Shown here piece after piece: positions 37,733-47,243 of a stretch of DNA of 64,000 bases. Position 1 is the stretch's first letter. The number at the start of each line of letters is the position of its first letter. The stretch is from Mycolicibacterium doricum. GTDB taxonomy: Bacteria > Actinomycetota > Actinomycetes > Mycobacteriales > Mycobacteriaceae. The stretch spans positions 682,001-746,000 of the forward strand of contig NZ_AP022605.1 of assembly GCF_010728155.1 (NCBI RefSeq), written 5' to 3'. The notes beneath the pieces are model-generated. The model searched no databases, was not told where the DNA came from, and saw nothing but the letters and a program-made list of their open reading frames with translations. Both the position numbers and the translations under genes were made by a program.

Positions 37733-39127
37733 ATGGTGGACACCTTCGACGTGGCGGGCCGGTTGGCCGAAGGACGTCCTGCTGTCGACGATCTCGCACG
37801 CTACGCCTCGGCGTGTCAGGCGCTGGGCACCTGCGGGGACGGCCTCACCGACCGGGTGGAGCAGGCCTACACCAGTGAAGCGGGGCTGGATCTGAACGCG
37901 CTCGACGCCGATCACGCCGCCCTCCGCGCGGCTGTGGCCGCGCTGCGCGACGCACAGGAACGACAGGACACGCAGTTGAACGCGCTCGGCGCGGCGTGGA
38001 CGGGGGCCGGCGCGGATGCGGCCGCCGACTTCCTGCGCCGGCACAGTACGGCGTCGACGCAGGCCGTCACCGCGCTGTCCACCGCAGCCGAGCAGGTGGG
38101 CGCGCTACGAGACGAACTCTGGCGAATCGTGGATGCCAAGGTTGCGGCCGCCGAGGCGGTCGACGCGAGAACCGACGGTGTGCGCGCGGAGTGGCGGGCG
38201 GCTGCGGACACCGTCACCACCGGCTTCGGTGACCGGTCCTCCGCCAGTGAACTGGTCGACGCCCACGTCGCACCGTTCGTCGAACAGGACGTCCGGGGGG
38301 AGTGGGTCGCCGCCATGGAGGCTGCGAGCGCTGCGGTCGCCCAGTGCTTCGACGCCGCGACCACCGCAGTGAAAAGCGAGCCGGCGCCGAGCTTTCCAGA
38401 GTCCACCGAGTCGTGGATGCCCGCACCTGTGCCGGCACCCGCTCCCGTGTCCGCGCCGGCATCCGCGCCCGCGCTGGTACCCCCGCCGATGACCGAACCG
38501 GCGGCTGCGGCACCGATGCCGGCTGCACCCGTGCCGCCAGCCGGCGCGCTACCGGATGTGGGATCGGGCCTATCAGGTCTTTCCGGCCTGTCCGGGATGG
38601 GAGGTATCGGTCAACAGCTCGCCGAGATGGTCGGCGGTCTGGTCCCGACGATCGGTGACGCACTCGGCGACGCCCCCGAGCTTGATGAACCCGAGGATGC
38701 GCTCGAACTCGACGAGCAAGACGACGAAGACGGCACCGAGGAACAGGACGGCACCGAAGAAGAAGCAGACGAAGAAGAAGCAGACGAAGAAGAAGCAGAC
38801 GAAGAAGAAGTAGACGAAGAAGAAGCAGACGAGGAGCAGACGGACGAGGAAACGGACGAGGAAACCGACGAGGAAACCGACGACGAAGAGAACAAAGACA
38901 GTACAGACCCCGAATCCGAAACTGCACCCGAACCAGGGTCCGAGGAGCCGGCTGCGGTTGAGGAACCGGTCGTCGCCGCCGACGGGCCCGTTCCCCAGCC
39001 GCTCGCCGCGACACCCGCCCCGACTCCCGCGGCACCGTTGGCGGCACCGATCCCGCCCCCACCCGGGCCGATGCCGGCCACTCCGTGCGAGATCGCCGCC
39101 GACGAGGTTCCGCAGGTAGGGGAGTGA
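37733..39127 (+). CDS. Large Pro/Ala- and acid-rich protein with WXG-like N-domain, Rv3439c-type
   Basis: 464 aa. Residues 1-210 are helical with AWTGAGADAAADFL, a WXG-type turn. Residues 225-275 are Pro/Ala-rich. A Gly/Leu segment (GLSGLSGLSGMGGIGQQLAEMVGGLVP) precedes a strongly acidic Glu/Asp repeat region (about 320-395) and a Pro-rich tail. Likely exported with its small upstream partner, possibly by an ESX system (inference). The acidic tract is built from 15-bp tandem repeats and may vary between strains. Confidence 0.72.
   Translation: MVDTFDVAGRLAEGRPAVDDLARYASACQALGTCGDGLTDRVEQAYTSEAGLDLNALDADHAALRAAVAALRDAQERQDTQLNALGAAWTGAGADAAADFLRRHSTASTQAVTALSTAAEQVGALRDELWRIVDAKVAAAEAVDARTDGVRAEWRAAADTVTTGFGDRSSASELVDAHVAPFVEQDVRGEWVAAMEAASAAVAQCFDAATTAVKSEPAPSFPESTESWMPAPVPAPAPVSAPASAPALVPPPMTEPAAAAPMPAAPVPPAGALPDVGSGLSGLSGLSGMGGIGQQLAEMVGGLVPTIGDALGDAPELDEPEDALELDEQDDEDGTEEQDGTEEEADEEEADEEEADEEEVDEEEADEEQTDEETDEETDEETDDEENKDSTDPESETAPEPGSEEPAAVEEPVVAADGPVPQPLAATPAPTPAAPLAAPIPPPPGPMPATPCEIAADEVPQVGE
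38756..38830 (+). repeat. Five 15-bp in-frame repeats encoding EEEAD
   Basis: GAAGAAGAAGCAGAC occurs five times in a row (the fourth with GTAGAC), followed by degenerate Glu-Asp-Thr units to about 38885. Confidence 0.92.
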
Positions 39128-39152
39128 TGCCGTTGCGATAGGAGTCCCGAAC

Positions 39153-40193
39153 TCAGGGCAGCAGCGCCTGAAGCTCTTCCACGTAGCGGATCGACTCTCG
39201 GCGGTCAGCCGTCACCGGCTGCAGCAGGACAGTGGTGGCACCGGCCTCCGCGTAGGCGGCCAACCGCTCCTTGACGAAGCCCGCCGACCCGATCAACGAC
39301 ACCGAGCGGACCAGTTCGTCGGGCACCGCGGCGATGGCCTCGGCCTTCTTCCCGGACAGGTAGAGATCCTGAATTCGGTCAGCCACCTCGCCGTACCCAT
39401 AGCGTGTCACGAGGTTGTGATAAAAGTTCTTGCCGCGGGCGCCCATCCCACCGATATACAGCGCCAGTTGGGGTTTCACCCACTCCAATCTGTCGTCGAC
39501 GTCGTCGCCGATCGCGAGTGCCGCGCTCACCATCACCTCCAGCGGGCCGAGCTCGGGGCCGCGTTTGGCGAACCCCGCGCGCAGGGCGTCGCCCCACACC
39601 ACGTCTGCTTTCTCGGGATAGAAGAACACCGGCTGCCAACCTTCGGCGATCTCGGCGGTGAGCTCGACGTTCTTGGGCCCGAGCGCCGCGATGGTGATCG
39701 GAATACGTTCTCGCACTGGATGGTTGATCAGGTGCATCGGTTTGCCAAGGCCGCTGCCGCGGTCCGCGGGCAACGGGATCTGGTAGTAGCGCCCGTCGAA
39801 TTCGACGTTCTCGCGCCGCCACACCTTCCGGCAGATCTCCACAACCTCACGGGTCCGGCCCAGTGGCGCGTCGAACGGGACACCGTGGAAGCCCTCCATC
39901 ACCTGCGGACCGGACGTGCCGATGCCCAACCGGAACCGGGCATCGGAGACGTAGTCCAGCCCGGCGGCCGTCATCGCCAGCAGCGAGGGGGTCCGCACGT
40001 AGATCGGCACGACTCCGGATCCGAGTTCGATGCGCGAGGTCTTGGCCGCCAGGTATCCCAGTTGGCTGATCGCGTCGAACGAGTAGGCCTCCGCGACCAG
40101 GGCGATGTCTACTCCGACCTTCTCGAGTTCCACCACGTCCTCGACGGCCTCACGGAAGCCGTCCGCATAACTCATGAAGATGCCTGTGCGCAT
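39153..40193 (-). CDS. F420-dependent LLM-class oxidoreductase
   Basis: 346 aa from ATG 40193 (MRTGIFMSYADGF). TIM-barrel luciferase-like protein: ELGSGVVPIYVRTPSLLAMTAAGLD, RFRLGIGTSGPQVMEGFHG, and the phosphate-binding IPITIAALGPKNVELTAEIAEGW are typical of F420-using enzymes of the Rv3520c group. The substrate is unknown. TATAAC lies 6-7 nt before the ATG on this strand, suggesting a leaderless mRNA. This gene is not at this place in the M. tuberculosis order, so it is a likely insertion. Confidence 0.87.
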   Translation of the reverse strand: MRTGIFMSYADGFREAVEDVVELEKVGVDIALVAEAYSFDAISQLGYLAAKTSRIELGSGVVPIYVRTPSLLAMTAAGLDYVSDARFRLGIGTSGPQVMEGFHGVPFDAPLGRTREVVEICRKVWRRENVEFDGRYYQIPLPADRGSGLGKPMHLINHPVRERIPITIAALGPKNVELTAEIAEGWQPVFFYPEKADVVWGDALRAGFAKRGPELGPLEVMVSAALAIGDDVDDRLEWVKPQLALYIGGMGARGKNFYHNLVTRYGYGEVADRIQDLYLSGKKAEAIAAVPDELVRSVSLIGSAGFVKERLAAYAEAGATTVLLQPVTADRRESIRYVEELQALLP

Positions 40194-40232
40194 CACCAGG
40201 TTATACACCCGGCGGTTGGTCGAGCGAACACA

Positions 40233-41096
40233 CTACGGCTTCAGCAGCGCGACGACTTTGTTCTCCAGACCGACCGGTTCGTCGGCGTGCGGATCCATCA
40301 GGTGGGTCCTCGGCAGCACCGCATCCGGATCACCGAAGTCGCGGTAGGCCTTGTCGCCGGTCAACTCGTGCAGCAGATATCCCGTCAGCAGCGCGCGCAC
40401 GATCTTCTGCGTGCCTTTGTCCTCACCCGGCAGCTTCAGCGCGCGCGCCAACCGGCGGCCTTCCACGAGGCCGCCCGCCGTCACCTTGTTCACCGCGCGC
40501 AAGGTCGCGGGCTTCCACGCCCGCGCCAACTCCACCGCATTGGACCGCAGCGACACTGGACCGCCCGGATCGGCCAGGATCAGCCCGGAGACCTGCAGCG
40601 ACGCCGCTGGTTGCTCGGCGGGCGGGCGGGACACCGTCGGGAAGAGGGCGGCCACCGCCTTCAGCCGAGACGGCATCCCGGCGGCCGTGAACACCGCGGC
40701 TGATCCACCGAAACCGTGTCCGGCAACCGCCAGTTTCGTCGGATGCACGCTGATCTTGCCGGGGCCGAGTCGCACCCCGGCGATGATGTCCAAGGTGGTG
40801 CCCAGGTCGAAGGCAAGGTTGAGCACCGACGGAGCGATTCCGGTCTCGGTGTCGGGGGCGGCGGCGACGATGCCCCACGACGCGAGGTGCTCGAGCGTGC
40901 CGCTGTAACGCATCCCACTGGCCAACCAATCGTGACCGAACGCGACACCGGGCAGGTTCAGCCCCGACTCAGGGGTGTACACCACGCCGGGCAGCCCGGC
41001 GAAGGCCAGATCACCGCGCAGAACGCGATGCGGGCCGCGGCGGGTCAAAGCCTTGAACAGCTTCTTTGTGCTGGCCACCTGATGACCGTAGCTCAC
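40233..41096 (-). CDS. Alpha/beta-hydrolase-fold protein lacking the usual nucleophile, Rv3438-like
   Basis: 287 aa, dienelactone-hydrolase-like fold (LPGVAFGHDWLASGMRY..LEHLASWGIVAAAPDTETG). The nucleophile elbow reads AGHGFGGSAAVF: in GxSxG terms the serine is replaced by glycine, so normal hydrolase chemistry is doubtful unless the adjacent His or Ser takes over. Asp/His candidates DPGGPVSL and THLMDPHADEP remain. GTG 41096 or 41081 can start it. Divergent from glmS, as Rv3438 is in M. tuberculosis. Confidence 0.75.
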   Translation of the reverse strand: MSYGHQVASTKKLFKALTRRGPHRVLRGDLAFAGLPGVVYTPESGLNLPGVAFGHDWLASGMRYSGTLEHLASWGIVAAAPDTETGIAPSVLNLAFDLGTTLDIIAGVRLGPGKISVHPTKLAVAGHGFGGSAAVFTAAGMPSRLKAVAALFPTVSRPPAEQPAASLQVSGLILADPGGPVSLRSNAVELARAWKPATLRAVNKVTAGGLVEGRRLARALKLPGEDKGTQKIVRALLTGYLLHELTGDKAYRDFGDPDAVLPRTHLMDPHADEPVGLENKVVALLKP

Positions 41097-41132
41097 CGGT
41101 CCCGGGAGGGTCTTGCACTACCCTGGTTCTCT

Positions 41133-43001
41133 ATGTGCGGAATCGTCGGTTACGTCGGGCCTCGTCCGGCCTGCGGCATCGTGGTCGACGCACTGCACCG
41201 GATGGAGTACCGCGGGTACGACTCGGCGGGCATTGCGCTACTGGACGGACACGGCGGGATGACCGTGCACCGGCGTGCCGGCCGGCTGGCCAACCTCGGT
41301 GCGGTCCTCGGCTGCGCGGCACCGGAGACACTGTCCGGTTGCAGCGGTCTTGGCCACACCAGGTGGGCGACGCACGGCAGGCCCACCGACCGCAACGCGC
41401 ACCCGCACCGCGACTCCGACGGCAAGATCGCCGTCGTCCACAACGGCATCATCGAGAACTACGCCCCGCTGCGTGGTGAGCTCGAAGCCCAGGGTGTCGA
41501 GTTCGCCAGCGACACCGACACCGAGGTCGCCGTCCATCTGGTCGGGCGCCAGTACCGCTACGGCGACACCGCTGGCGATTTCCCGGCCTCGGTGCTCGCG
41601 GTACTGCGCCGGCTCGAGGGGCATTTCACCCTGGTGTTCGCCAACGCCGACGAACCCGGCACGATCGTCGCGGCGCGCCGGTCGACGCCGTTGGTGCTCG
41701 GGATCGGTGACGGGGAGATGTTCGTCAGCTCGGACGTCGCGGCGTTCATCGAGCACACCCGCCACGCCGTCGAACTCGGACAGGACCAGGCCGTCGTGGT
41801 TACCGCGGACGGGTACACCGTCAGCGACTTCCACGGCAACACCGACGACGCCAATGCGCGGGAATTTCATATCGACTGGGACCTGTCGGCCGCCGAGAAG
41901 GGTGGCTACGAGTACTTCATGCTCAAGGAGATCGCCGAGCAGCCAGCGGCGGTGTCCGACACGCTGCTCGGGCATTTCGTCGACGGCCGGATCGTGCTCG
42001 ACGAGCAGCGTCTGAGCGATCAGGAACTTCGCGACATCGACAAGGTTTTCGTGGTGGCCTGTGGAACGGCGTACCACTCGGGGCTGCTGGCCAAGTACGC
42101 GATCGAACACTGGACCCGGCTGCCTGTCGAGGCCGAACTGGCCAGCGAGTTCCGTTACCGCGACCCGGTGCTGGACCGCAGCACCCTGGTGGTGGCGATC
42201 TCCCAGTCCGGTGAGACGGCCGACACCCTCGAAGCGGTGCGGCATGCCAAGAAGCAGAAGGCCAAGGTGCTGGCGATCTGCAACACGAACGGCAGCCAGA
42301 TCCCGCGCGAGGCCGACGCCGTGCTCTACACCCGTGCGGGACCGGAGATCGGCGTCGCGGCGACCAAGACGTTCCTCGCTCAGATCGCCGCGAACTATCT
42401 CCTCGGTCTGGCGTTGGCGCAGGCCCGTGGCACAAAGTACCCCGACGAGGTAGCGCGGGAGTACCACGAGCTCGAAGCGATGCCCGGCCGCGTCGAGCAG
42501 GTGCTCAAGCAGCTCAACCCGATGGTGGAGCTGGCGTGGCGCTTCGCCGACAAGCCGACGATCCTGTTCCTCGGCCGGCATGTCGGCTATCCGGTGGCCC
42601 TCGAAGGTGCGCTCAAGCTCAAGGAGCTGGCGTATATGCACGCCGAGGGTTTCGCCGCCGGTGAACTCAAACACGGTCCGATCGCGCTGATCGACGACGG
42701 CCTGCCGGTGATCGTGGTCATGCCATCGCCCAAGGGGGCGTCGATGCTGCACGCGAAGTTGCTGTCGAACATCCGCGAGATCCAGGCCCGCGGCGCGGTC
42801 ACCATCGTGATCGCCGAGGAGGGTGACGACACCGTCCGGCCGTTCGCGGACCACATCTTCGAAATCCCGGCCACCACAACGCTTTTCCAGCCGCTGCTCT
42901 CCACGATCCCACTGCAGGTGTTCGCCGCGGAGGTCGCCCGGGCCCGCGGCTACGACGTCGACAAACCGCGCAACCTGGCGAAGTCCGTCACCGTCGAATA
43001 G
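41133..43001 (+). CDS. glmS: Glutamine-fructose-6-phosphate aminotransferase
   Basis: 622 aa. It makes glucosamine-6-phosphate, the entry step to UDP-GlcNAc. The N-terminal glutaminase starts MCGIVGYVG, so Cys2 becomes the N-terminal nucleophile after Met removal; two SIS sugar-isomerase domains follow (ACGTAYHSG, SQSGETADT, and later ELKHGPIALID), ending KSVTVE. TACCCT at 41119-41124, about 9 bp before the ATG with no Shine-Dalgarno, suggests a leaderless transcript. Confidence 0.97.
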   Translation: MCGIVGYVGPRPACGIVVDALHRMEYRGYDSAGIALLDGHGGMTVHRRAGRLANLGAVLGCAAPETLSGCSGLGHTRWATHGRPTDRNAHPHRDSDGKIAVVHNGIIENYAPLRGELEAQGVEFASDTDTEVAVHLVGRQYRYGDTAGDFPASVLAVLRRLEGHFTLVFANADEPGTIVAARRSTPLVLGIGDGEMFVSSDVAAFIEHTRHAVELGQDQAVVVTADGYTVSDFHGNTDDANAREFHIDWDLSAAEKGGYEYFMLKEIAEQPAAVSDTLLGHFVDGRIVLDEQRLSDQELRDIDKVFVVACGTAYHSGLLAKYAIEHWTRLPVEAELASEFRYRDPVLDRSTLVVAISQSGETADTLEAVRHAKKQKAKVLAICNTNGSQIPREADAVLYTRAGPEIGVAATKTFLAQIAANYLLGLALAQARGTKYPDEVAREYHELEAMPGRVEQVLKQLNPMVELAWRFADKPTILFLGRHVGYPVALEGALKLKELAYMHAEGFAAGELKHGPIALIDDGLPVIVVMPSPKGASMLHAKLLSNIREIQARGAVTIVIAEEGDDTVRPFADHIFEIPATTTLFQPLLSTIPLQVFAAEVARARGYDVDKPRNLAKSVTVE

Positions 43002-43082
43002 TTGAACGTGGCCGTCCCGTGCCGCCGACATCGTCGAGTAAGCCCACCCGCACGCACCGCCTCCCCACGTAGGGTGTGGCTG

Positions 43083-44504
43083 ATGCGGCACTACTACAGC
43101 GCGGAGGCGATCCGCGACGCCGAAGCACCGCTGCTGCAGCGCCTCTCCGACGGCGCTCTCATGCGGCGCGCAGCGTTCGGTCTGGCGACGGCGATCGCCC
43201 GCGAACTCACCGCACGCACCGGTGGCGTCGCCGGGCGGCGGGTCTGTGCGGTTGTCGGGTCGGGTGACAACGGCGGTGACGCACTGTGGGCCGCCACGTT
43301 GCTGCGCCGGCGCGGGGCGTCGGCCACCGCGGTGCTGCTCAACCCGGACCGTGCCCATCCGAAGGGGCTCGCCGCGTTCCGCGCGGCCGGTGGTCAGGTG
43401 GTCGAAAATGTGCCTACGGCAACGGATCTGGTGATCGACGGCGTGGTGGGCATTTCCGGTTCCGGGGCGCTGCGGCCCGGCGCGGCCGAGGTGTTCGCCG
43501 CCGTCGACGACGCCGGGATCCCGGTGGTGGCCGTCGACATTCCCAGTGGCCTCGACGTGCAGACGGGTGCCGCCGACGGGCCGCACGTGAACGCCGCCTC
43601 GACCGTGACGTTCGGCGGCCTCAAACCCGTACATGCCCTGGCAGAATGCGGCAGGGTCGAACTCATCGACATCGGTCTGGACCTGCCGCCGTCGGATGTA
43701 CGGGGCGTCGAGGCGGCCGACGTGCGGAGCCGGTGGCCACGGCCGGGACCGAAAGACGACAAGTACACCCAGGGTGTGACCGGCGTGCTGGCCGGTTCGT
43801 CGACCTATCCGGGTGCGGCGATCCTGTGCGCCGGGGCCGCTGTGGCCGCCACCAGCGGTATGGTGCGCTACGCCGGAAGTGCTGCCGCCGAGGTCGTTTC
43901 GCACTGGCCGGAGGTCGTCGCCGCGCCCAACGCCGCGGCGGCGGGGCGGGTGCAGTCCTGGGTCGTGGGCCCCGGCCTCGGGACAAACGAGGCGGCCGCG
44001 GCGGCGTTGTGCTTCGCACTGGACACCGACCTGCCGGTGATCGTCGACGCCGACGGGCTCACGCTGCTGGCCGCCCACCCCGACCTCGTCGTCGACCGCG
44101 GCGCGCCCACCGTGCTCACGCCGCATGCCGGGGAGTTCGCACGGCTGGCCGGATCGCCACCGGGAGACGACCGGGTCCGCTCGGCCCGCAGGGTGTCCGA
44201 GCAGCTCGGCGCCACCGTGCTGCTGAAGGGCAACGTCACCGTCGTCGCCGAACCCGGCGGCCCGGCGTACCTCAACCCGGCGGGTGAGGCGTGGGCCGCC
44301 ACCGCCGGTTCCGGCGACGTCCTGTCCGGGATGATCGGCGCGCTGCTGGCCGCCGGCCTACCCGCCGGTGAGGCCGCGGCGATGGCGGCGTTCGTCCACG
44401 CCCACGCCGCGAACGCGTCCGCGGCCGACCCCGGTCCTCGAGCGGCGCCCACCTCGGCGTCGCGCATCCTGCACCACATCCGCACCGCACTGGCCAGTAT
44501 CTGA
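43083..44504 (+). CDS. nnr: Bifunctional NAD(P)HX epimerase/dehydratase
   Basis: 473 aa, the same length as Rv3433c. The N-terminal YjeF epimerase domain (GSGDNGGDALWAA, VAVDIPSGLDVQTG) and C-terminal ADP/ATP-dependent dehydratase (GVLAGSSTYPGAA, LTPHAGEFARL, NPAGEAWAATAGSGDVLSGMIGALLAAG) repair hydrated NAD(P)H. ATG 43083 is preferred over upstream starts: TAGGGT about 8 bp before it fits a leaderless promoter. 16 bp separate its stop from gadB. Confidence 0.95.
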   Translation: MRHYYSAEAIRDAEAPLLQRLSDGALMRRAAFGLATAIARELTARTGGVAGRRVCAVVGSGDNGGDALWAATLLRRRGASATAVLLNPDRAHPKGLAAFRAAGGQVVENVPTATDLVIDGVVGISGSGALRPGAAEVFAAVDDAGIPVVAVDIPSGLDVQTGAADGPHVNAASTVTFGGLKPVHALAECGRVELIDIGLDLPPSDVRGVEAADVRSRWPRPGPKDDKYTQGVTGVLAGSSTYPGAAILCAGAAVAATSGMVRYAGSAAAEVVSHWPEVVAAPNAAAAGRVQSWVVGPGLGTNEAAAAALCFALDTDLPVIVDADGLTLLAAHPDLVVDRGAPTVLTPHAGEFARLAGSPPGDDRVRSARRVSEQLGATVLLKGNVTVVAEPGGPAYLNPAGEAWAATAGSGDVLSGMIGALLAAGLPAGEAAAMAAFVHAHAANASAADPGPRAAPTSASRILHHIRTALASI

Positions 44505-44520
44505 CCCTCGAAAGGAACCG

Positions 44521-45925
44521 ATGATGTCGCGCACGCACGGTCACGTCCCGCAGATCTCGCCCGCCTACACCGGCCGGTTGGCGATGGCGCCGGTGCCGTC
44601 GCTGCGGCTGCCGGACGAGGCGATGGATCCCCAGGCGGCCTACAGGTTCATCCACGACGAACTGATGCTCGACGGCAGCTCGCGGCTCAACCTGGCCACC
44701 TTCGTCACCACCTGGATGGACCCCGAGGCCGACAAACTGATGGCCGAGACGTTCGACAAGAACATGATCGACAAGGACGAGTACCCGGCGACCGCAGCCA
44801 TCGAGCAGCGTTGCGTATGCATGGTGGCCGACCTGTTCCATGCCGAGGATCTCCGCGACGACGACCCCGACAGTGCGATCGGGGTGTCCACGATCGGGTC
44901 GAGCGAGGCCGTCATGCTGGCCGGCCTGGCGATGAAATGGCGGTGGCGCCAGCGCCTCGCCGGCGATACATGGAAAGGTCGGACCCCGAATCTGGTGATG
45001 GGTTCGAACGTCCAGGTGGTCTGGGAGAAGTGTGGTCTGGGAGAAGTTCTGCCGCTACTTCGACGTAGAACCGCGCTACCTGCCGATGGAGAAGGGGCGC
45101 TACGTCATCACCGCGGATCAGGTGCTCGAGCACGTCGACGAGGACACCGTCGGGGTGGTGGCGATCCTGGGCACCACCTACACCGGTGAACTCGAACCCA
45201 TCGAAGACATCTGCGCCGCCCTCGACAAGCTGGCCGCCGACGGTGGCGTGGACGTGCCCGTCCATGTCGACGCGGCCAGCGGCGGGTTCGTGGTGCCGTT
45301 CGTGCATCCGGAGCTGATGTGGGACTTCCGGTTGCCGCGTGTGGTGTCGATCAACGTCAGCGGGCACAAGTACGGGCTGACGTATCCCGGGATCGGCTTC
45401 GTGGTGTGGCGCAACGCCGAGCACCTGCCCGAGGAACTGGTGTTCCGGGTGAACTACCTGGGCGGCGACATGCCGACCTTCACCCTGAACTTCTCCCGGC
45501 CGGGCAATCAGGTGGTCGGCCAGTACTACAACTTCCTGCGGCTGGGCCGCGGCGGCTACGCGCAGGTCATGCAGTCGCTGTCGCAGACCGCTCGGTGGCT
45601 GGGCGACGAACTACGCAACAGCGAGCACTTCGACCTGATCACCGACGGCTCGGCCATCCCGGTGGTGAGCTTCCGGTTGAAGGGCGACCCCGGCTACACC
45701 GAGTTCGACATCTCGCAGACGCTGCGCTCCTATGGCTGGCAGGTGCCGGCGTACACGATGCCCGAGGGCGCCGAGGATGTCACGGTGCTGCGGGTCGTGG
45801 TGCGAGAAGGGTTCTCCGCCGACCTGGCCCGCGCTCTGCGCGACGACCTGGTCACCGTGCTCAGACATCTCGACGAGATCAAGCCCGGCGGCCACTTCGA
45901 CGAGGTGCAGCCGTTCGCCCACTAG
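44521..45925 (+). pseudogene. gadB: Glutamate decarboxylase gene disrupted by a 16-bp tandem duplication
   Basis: ATG 44521 opens a normal GadB N-terminus (SRTHGHVPQISPAYTGRLA...) up to NVQVVWEK at 45030. The rest, from VWEKFCRYFDVEPRYLPM to the end, including the PLP-lysine motif INVSGHKYG, is in the next frame. The cause is an exact duplication of GTGGTCTGGGAGAAGT (45016-45031 and 45032-45047). Removing one copy restores a continuous gene of about 460 aa. GTG 45032 could restart translation of the distal part, but that would lack the N-terminal third. In the family, GadB consumes acid by converting glutamate to GABA. Confidence 0.9.
45016..45047 (+). repeat. Perfect 16-bp tandem duplication inside gadB
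   Basis: GTGGTCTGGGAGAAGT occurs twice in direct succession. The length, 16, is not a multiple of three and shifts the frame by +1. Confidence 0.95.
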
Positions 45926-46037
45926 CCAGCCGCTCGACGAGTCAGACCTGTCGCACGCTTGCCGCGGCGCGGCGGGCGTCAACTCCGATCTCCTGGACGC
46001 GCGCCGAGCCGGTTCTGGGACAATCGGCGACGGTGAC

Positions 46038-47243
46038 ATGACCATGCAGACAATTGAGACGACCACGACTGAGACGACCACGACTGAGACGACCACGACT
46101 GAGACGACCACGACGACGCCCACCGCCCAGGTGGTCATCGACCTCGACGCGATCACGCACAACGTGGCGCGCCTGCGCGAACGCGCCGGGGCGGCGCAGG
46201 TGATGCCGGTGCTCAAGGCCGACGGCTACGGGCACGGTGCCACCGAGGTCGCCAGAACGGTGCTCGCGGCCGGCGTCACCGAGCTGGGAGTGGCCACGCT
46301 CGACGAGGCGCTCGCCCTGCGCCGCGACGGGATCACCGCACCGGTGCTGGCGTGGCTCCACACCCCCGGCACCGACTTTGCCCCCGCCCTGCACGCCGAC
46401 GTCCAACTCGCCGTGTCCTCGGTGCGCCAACTCGGCGAGGTCCTCGACGCCGTGCACGGGACCGGGACGACGGCCACCCTCACCGTCAAGGCCGACACCG
46501 GGCTGAGTCGCAACGGGGTGAGCCCCGCCGAATACCCGGCGCTGCTGGACCGGCTGGCCCGTGCGGTCGCCGAGGACGCAGTCCGGGTCCGGGGCATCAT
46601 GAGCCATCTGGCGTGCGGTGACGAACCCCACAACCCGACCAACGACCGGCAGGCGCAGCGGCTGGCGGACATGCGGCGCCGGGCCGCCGACGCTGGAGTG
46701 ACGTTCGAGATCGCGCATCTGTGCAACTCCCCCGCCGCGATGACCCGGCCCGATCTGGCCTTCGACATGGTCCGTCCAGGGATCGCCGTGTACGGGCAGA
46801 CCCCCATCCCGGCGCTCGGCGACATGGGTCTGCGGCCGGCGATGACGTTGAAATGCCCGGTGGCGCAAGTTCGTCCGATCAAGGCCGGTGACGGCGTCTC
46901 CTACGGCCACACCTGGATCGCCGAACGCGACACGACGGTGGCGCTGTTGCCGATCGGCTACGCCGACGGTGTGTCCCGCACCCTCAGCGGACGCCTGCAG
47001 GTGTTGATCAACGGCCGGCTGCGGCCGGGTGTCGGACGGATCTGCATGGACCAGTTCGTCGTCGATCTCGGGCCCGGCGCCGTCGACGTTGCCGAGGGCG
47101 ACGAGGCCATCCTCTTCGGGCCGGGCGCCTACGGCGAACCCACCGCTCAGGACTGGGCCGAGACGCTCGGCACCATCAACTACGAGATCGTGACAAGCCC
47201 CCGTGGCCGCGTCGTCAGAGCCTATCGACGGGGAAGTCGTTGA
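46038..47243 (+). CDS. alr: Alanine racemase
   Basis: 401 aa. PLP enzyme making D-alanine for peptidoglycan. The PLP lysine is in [10 protein letters not shown]; the second catalytic base Tyr lies in [11 protein letters not shown] region; [13 protein letters not shown] is conserved. The N-terminus carries a repetitive Glu-Thr-Thr-Thr-Thr extension encoded by a 15-bp tandem repeat before the fold starts at [19 protein letters not shown] at about 46019 may be the -10. The next gene starts inside its stop codon (TTGA). Confidence 0.96.
   Translation: MTMQTIETTTTETTTTETTTTETTTTTPTAQVVIDLDAITHNVARLRERAGAAQVMPVLKADGYGHGATEVARTVLAAGVTELGVATLDEALALRRDGITAPVLAWLHTPGTDFAPALHADVQLAVSSVRQLGEVLDAVHGTGTTATLTVKADTGLSRNGVSPAEYPALLDRLARAVAEDAVRVRGIMSHLACGDEPHNPTNDRQAQRLADMRRRAADAGVTFEIAHLCNSPAAMTRPDLAFDMVRPGIAVYGQTPIPALGDMGLRPAMTLKCPVAQVRPIKAGDGVSYGHTWIAERDTTVALLPIGYADGVSRTLSGRLQVLINGRLRPGVGRICMDQFVVDLGPGAVDVAEGDEAILFGPGAYGEPTAQDWAETLGTINYEIVTSPRGRVVRAYRRGSR
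46056..46115 (+). repeat. Fourfold 15-bp in-frame repeat in the alr N-terminus
   Basis: GAGACGACCACGACT is repeated three times perfectly and a fourth time with one change, encoding ETTTT units ahead of the catalytic fold. Confidence 0.93.

Noticed and set aside
41238..44126. Very long open frame on the minus strand opposite glmS and nnr (962 codons)
   Set aside because: It is a GC-codon shadow of two well-supported genes; the product is Arg/His/Gln-rich with no domain.
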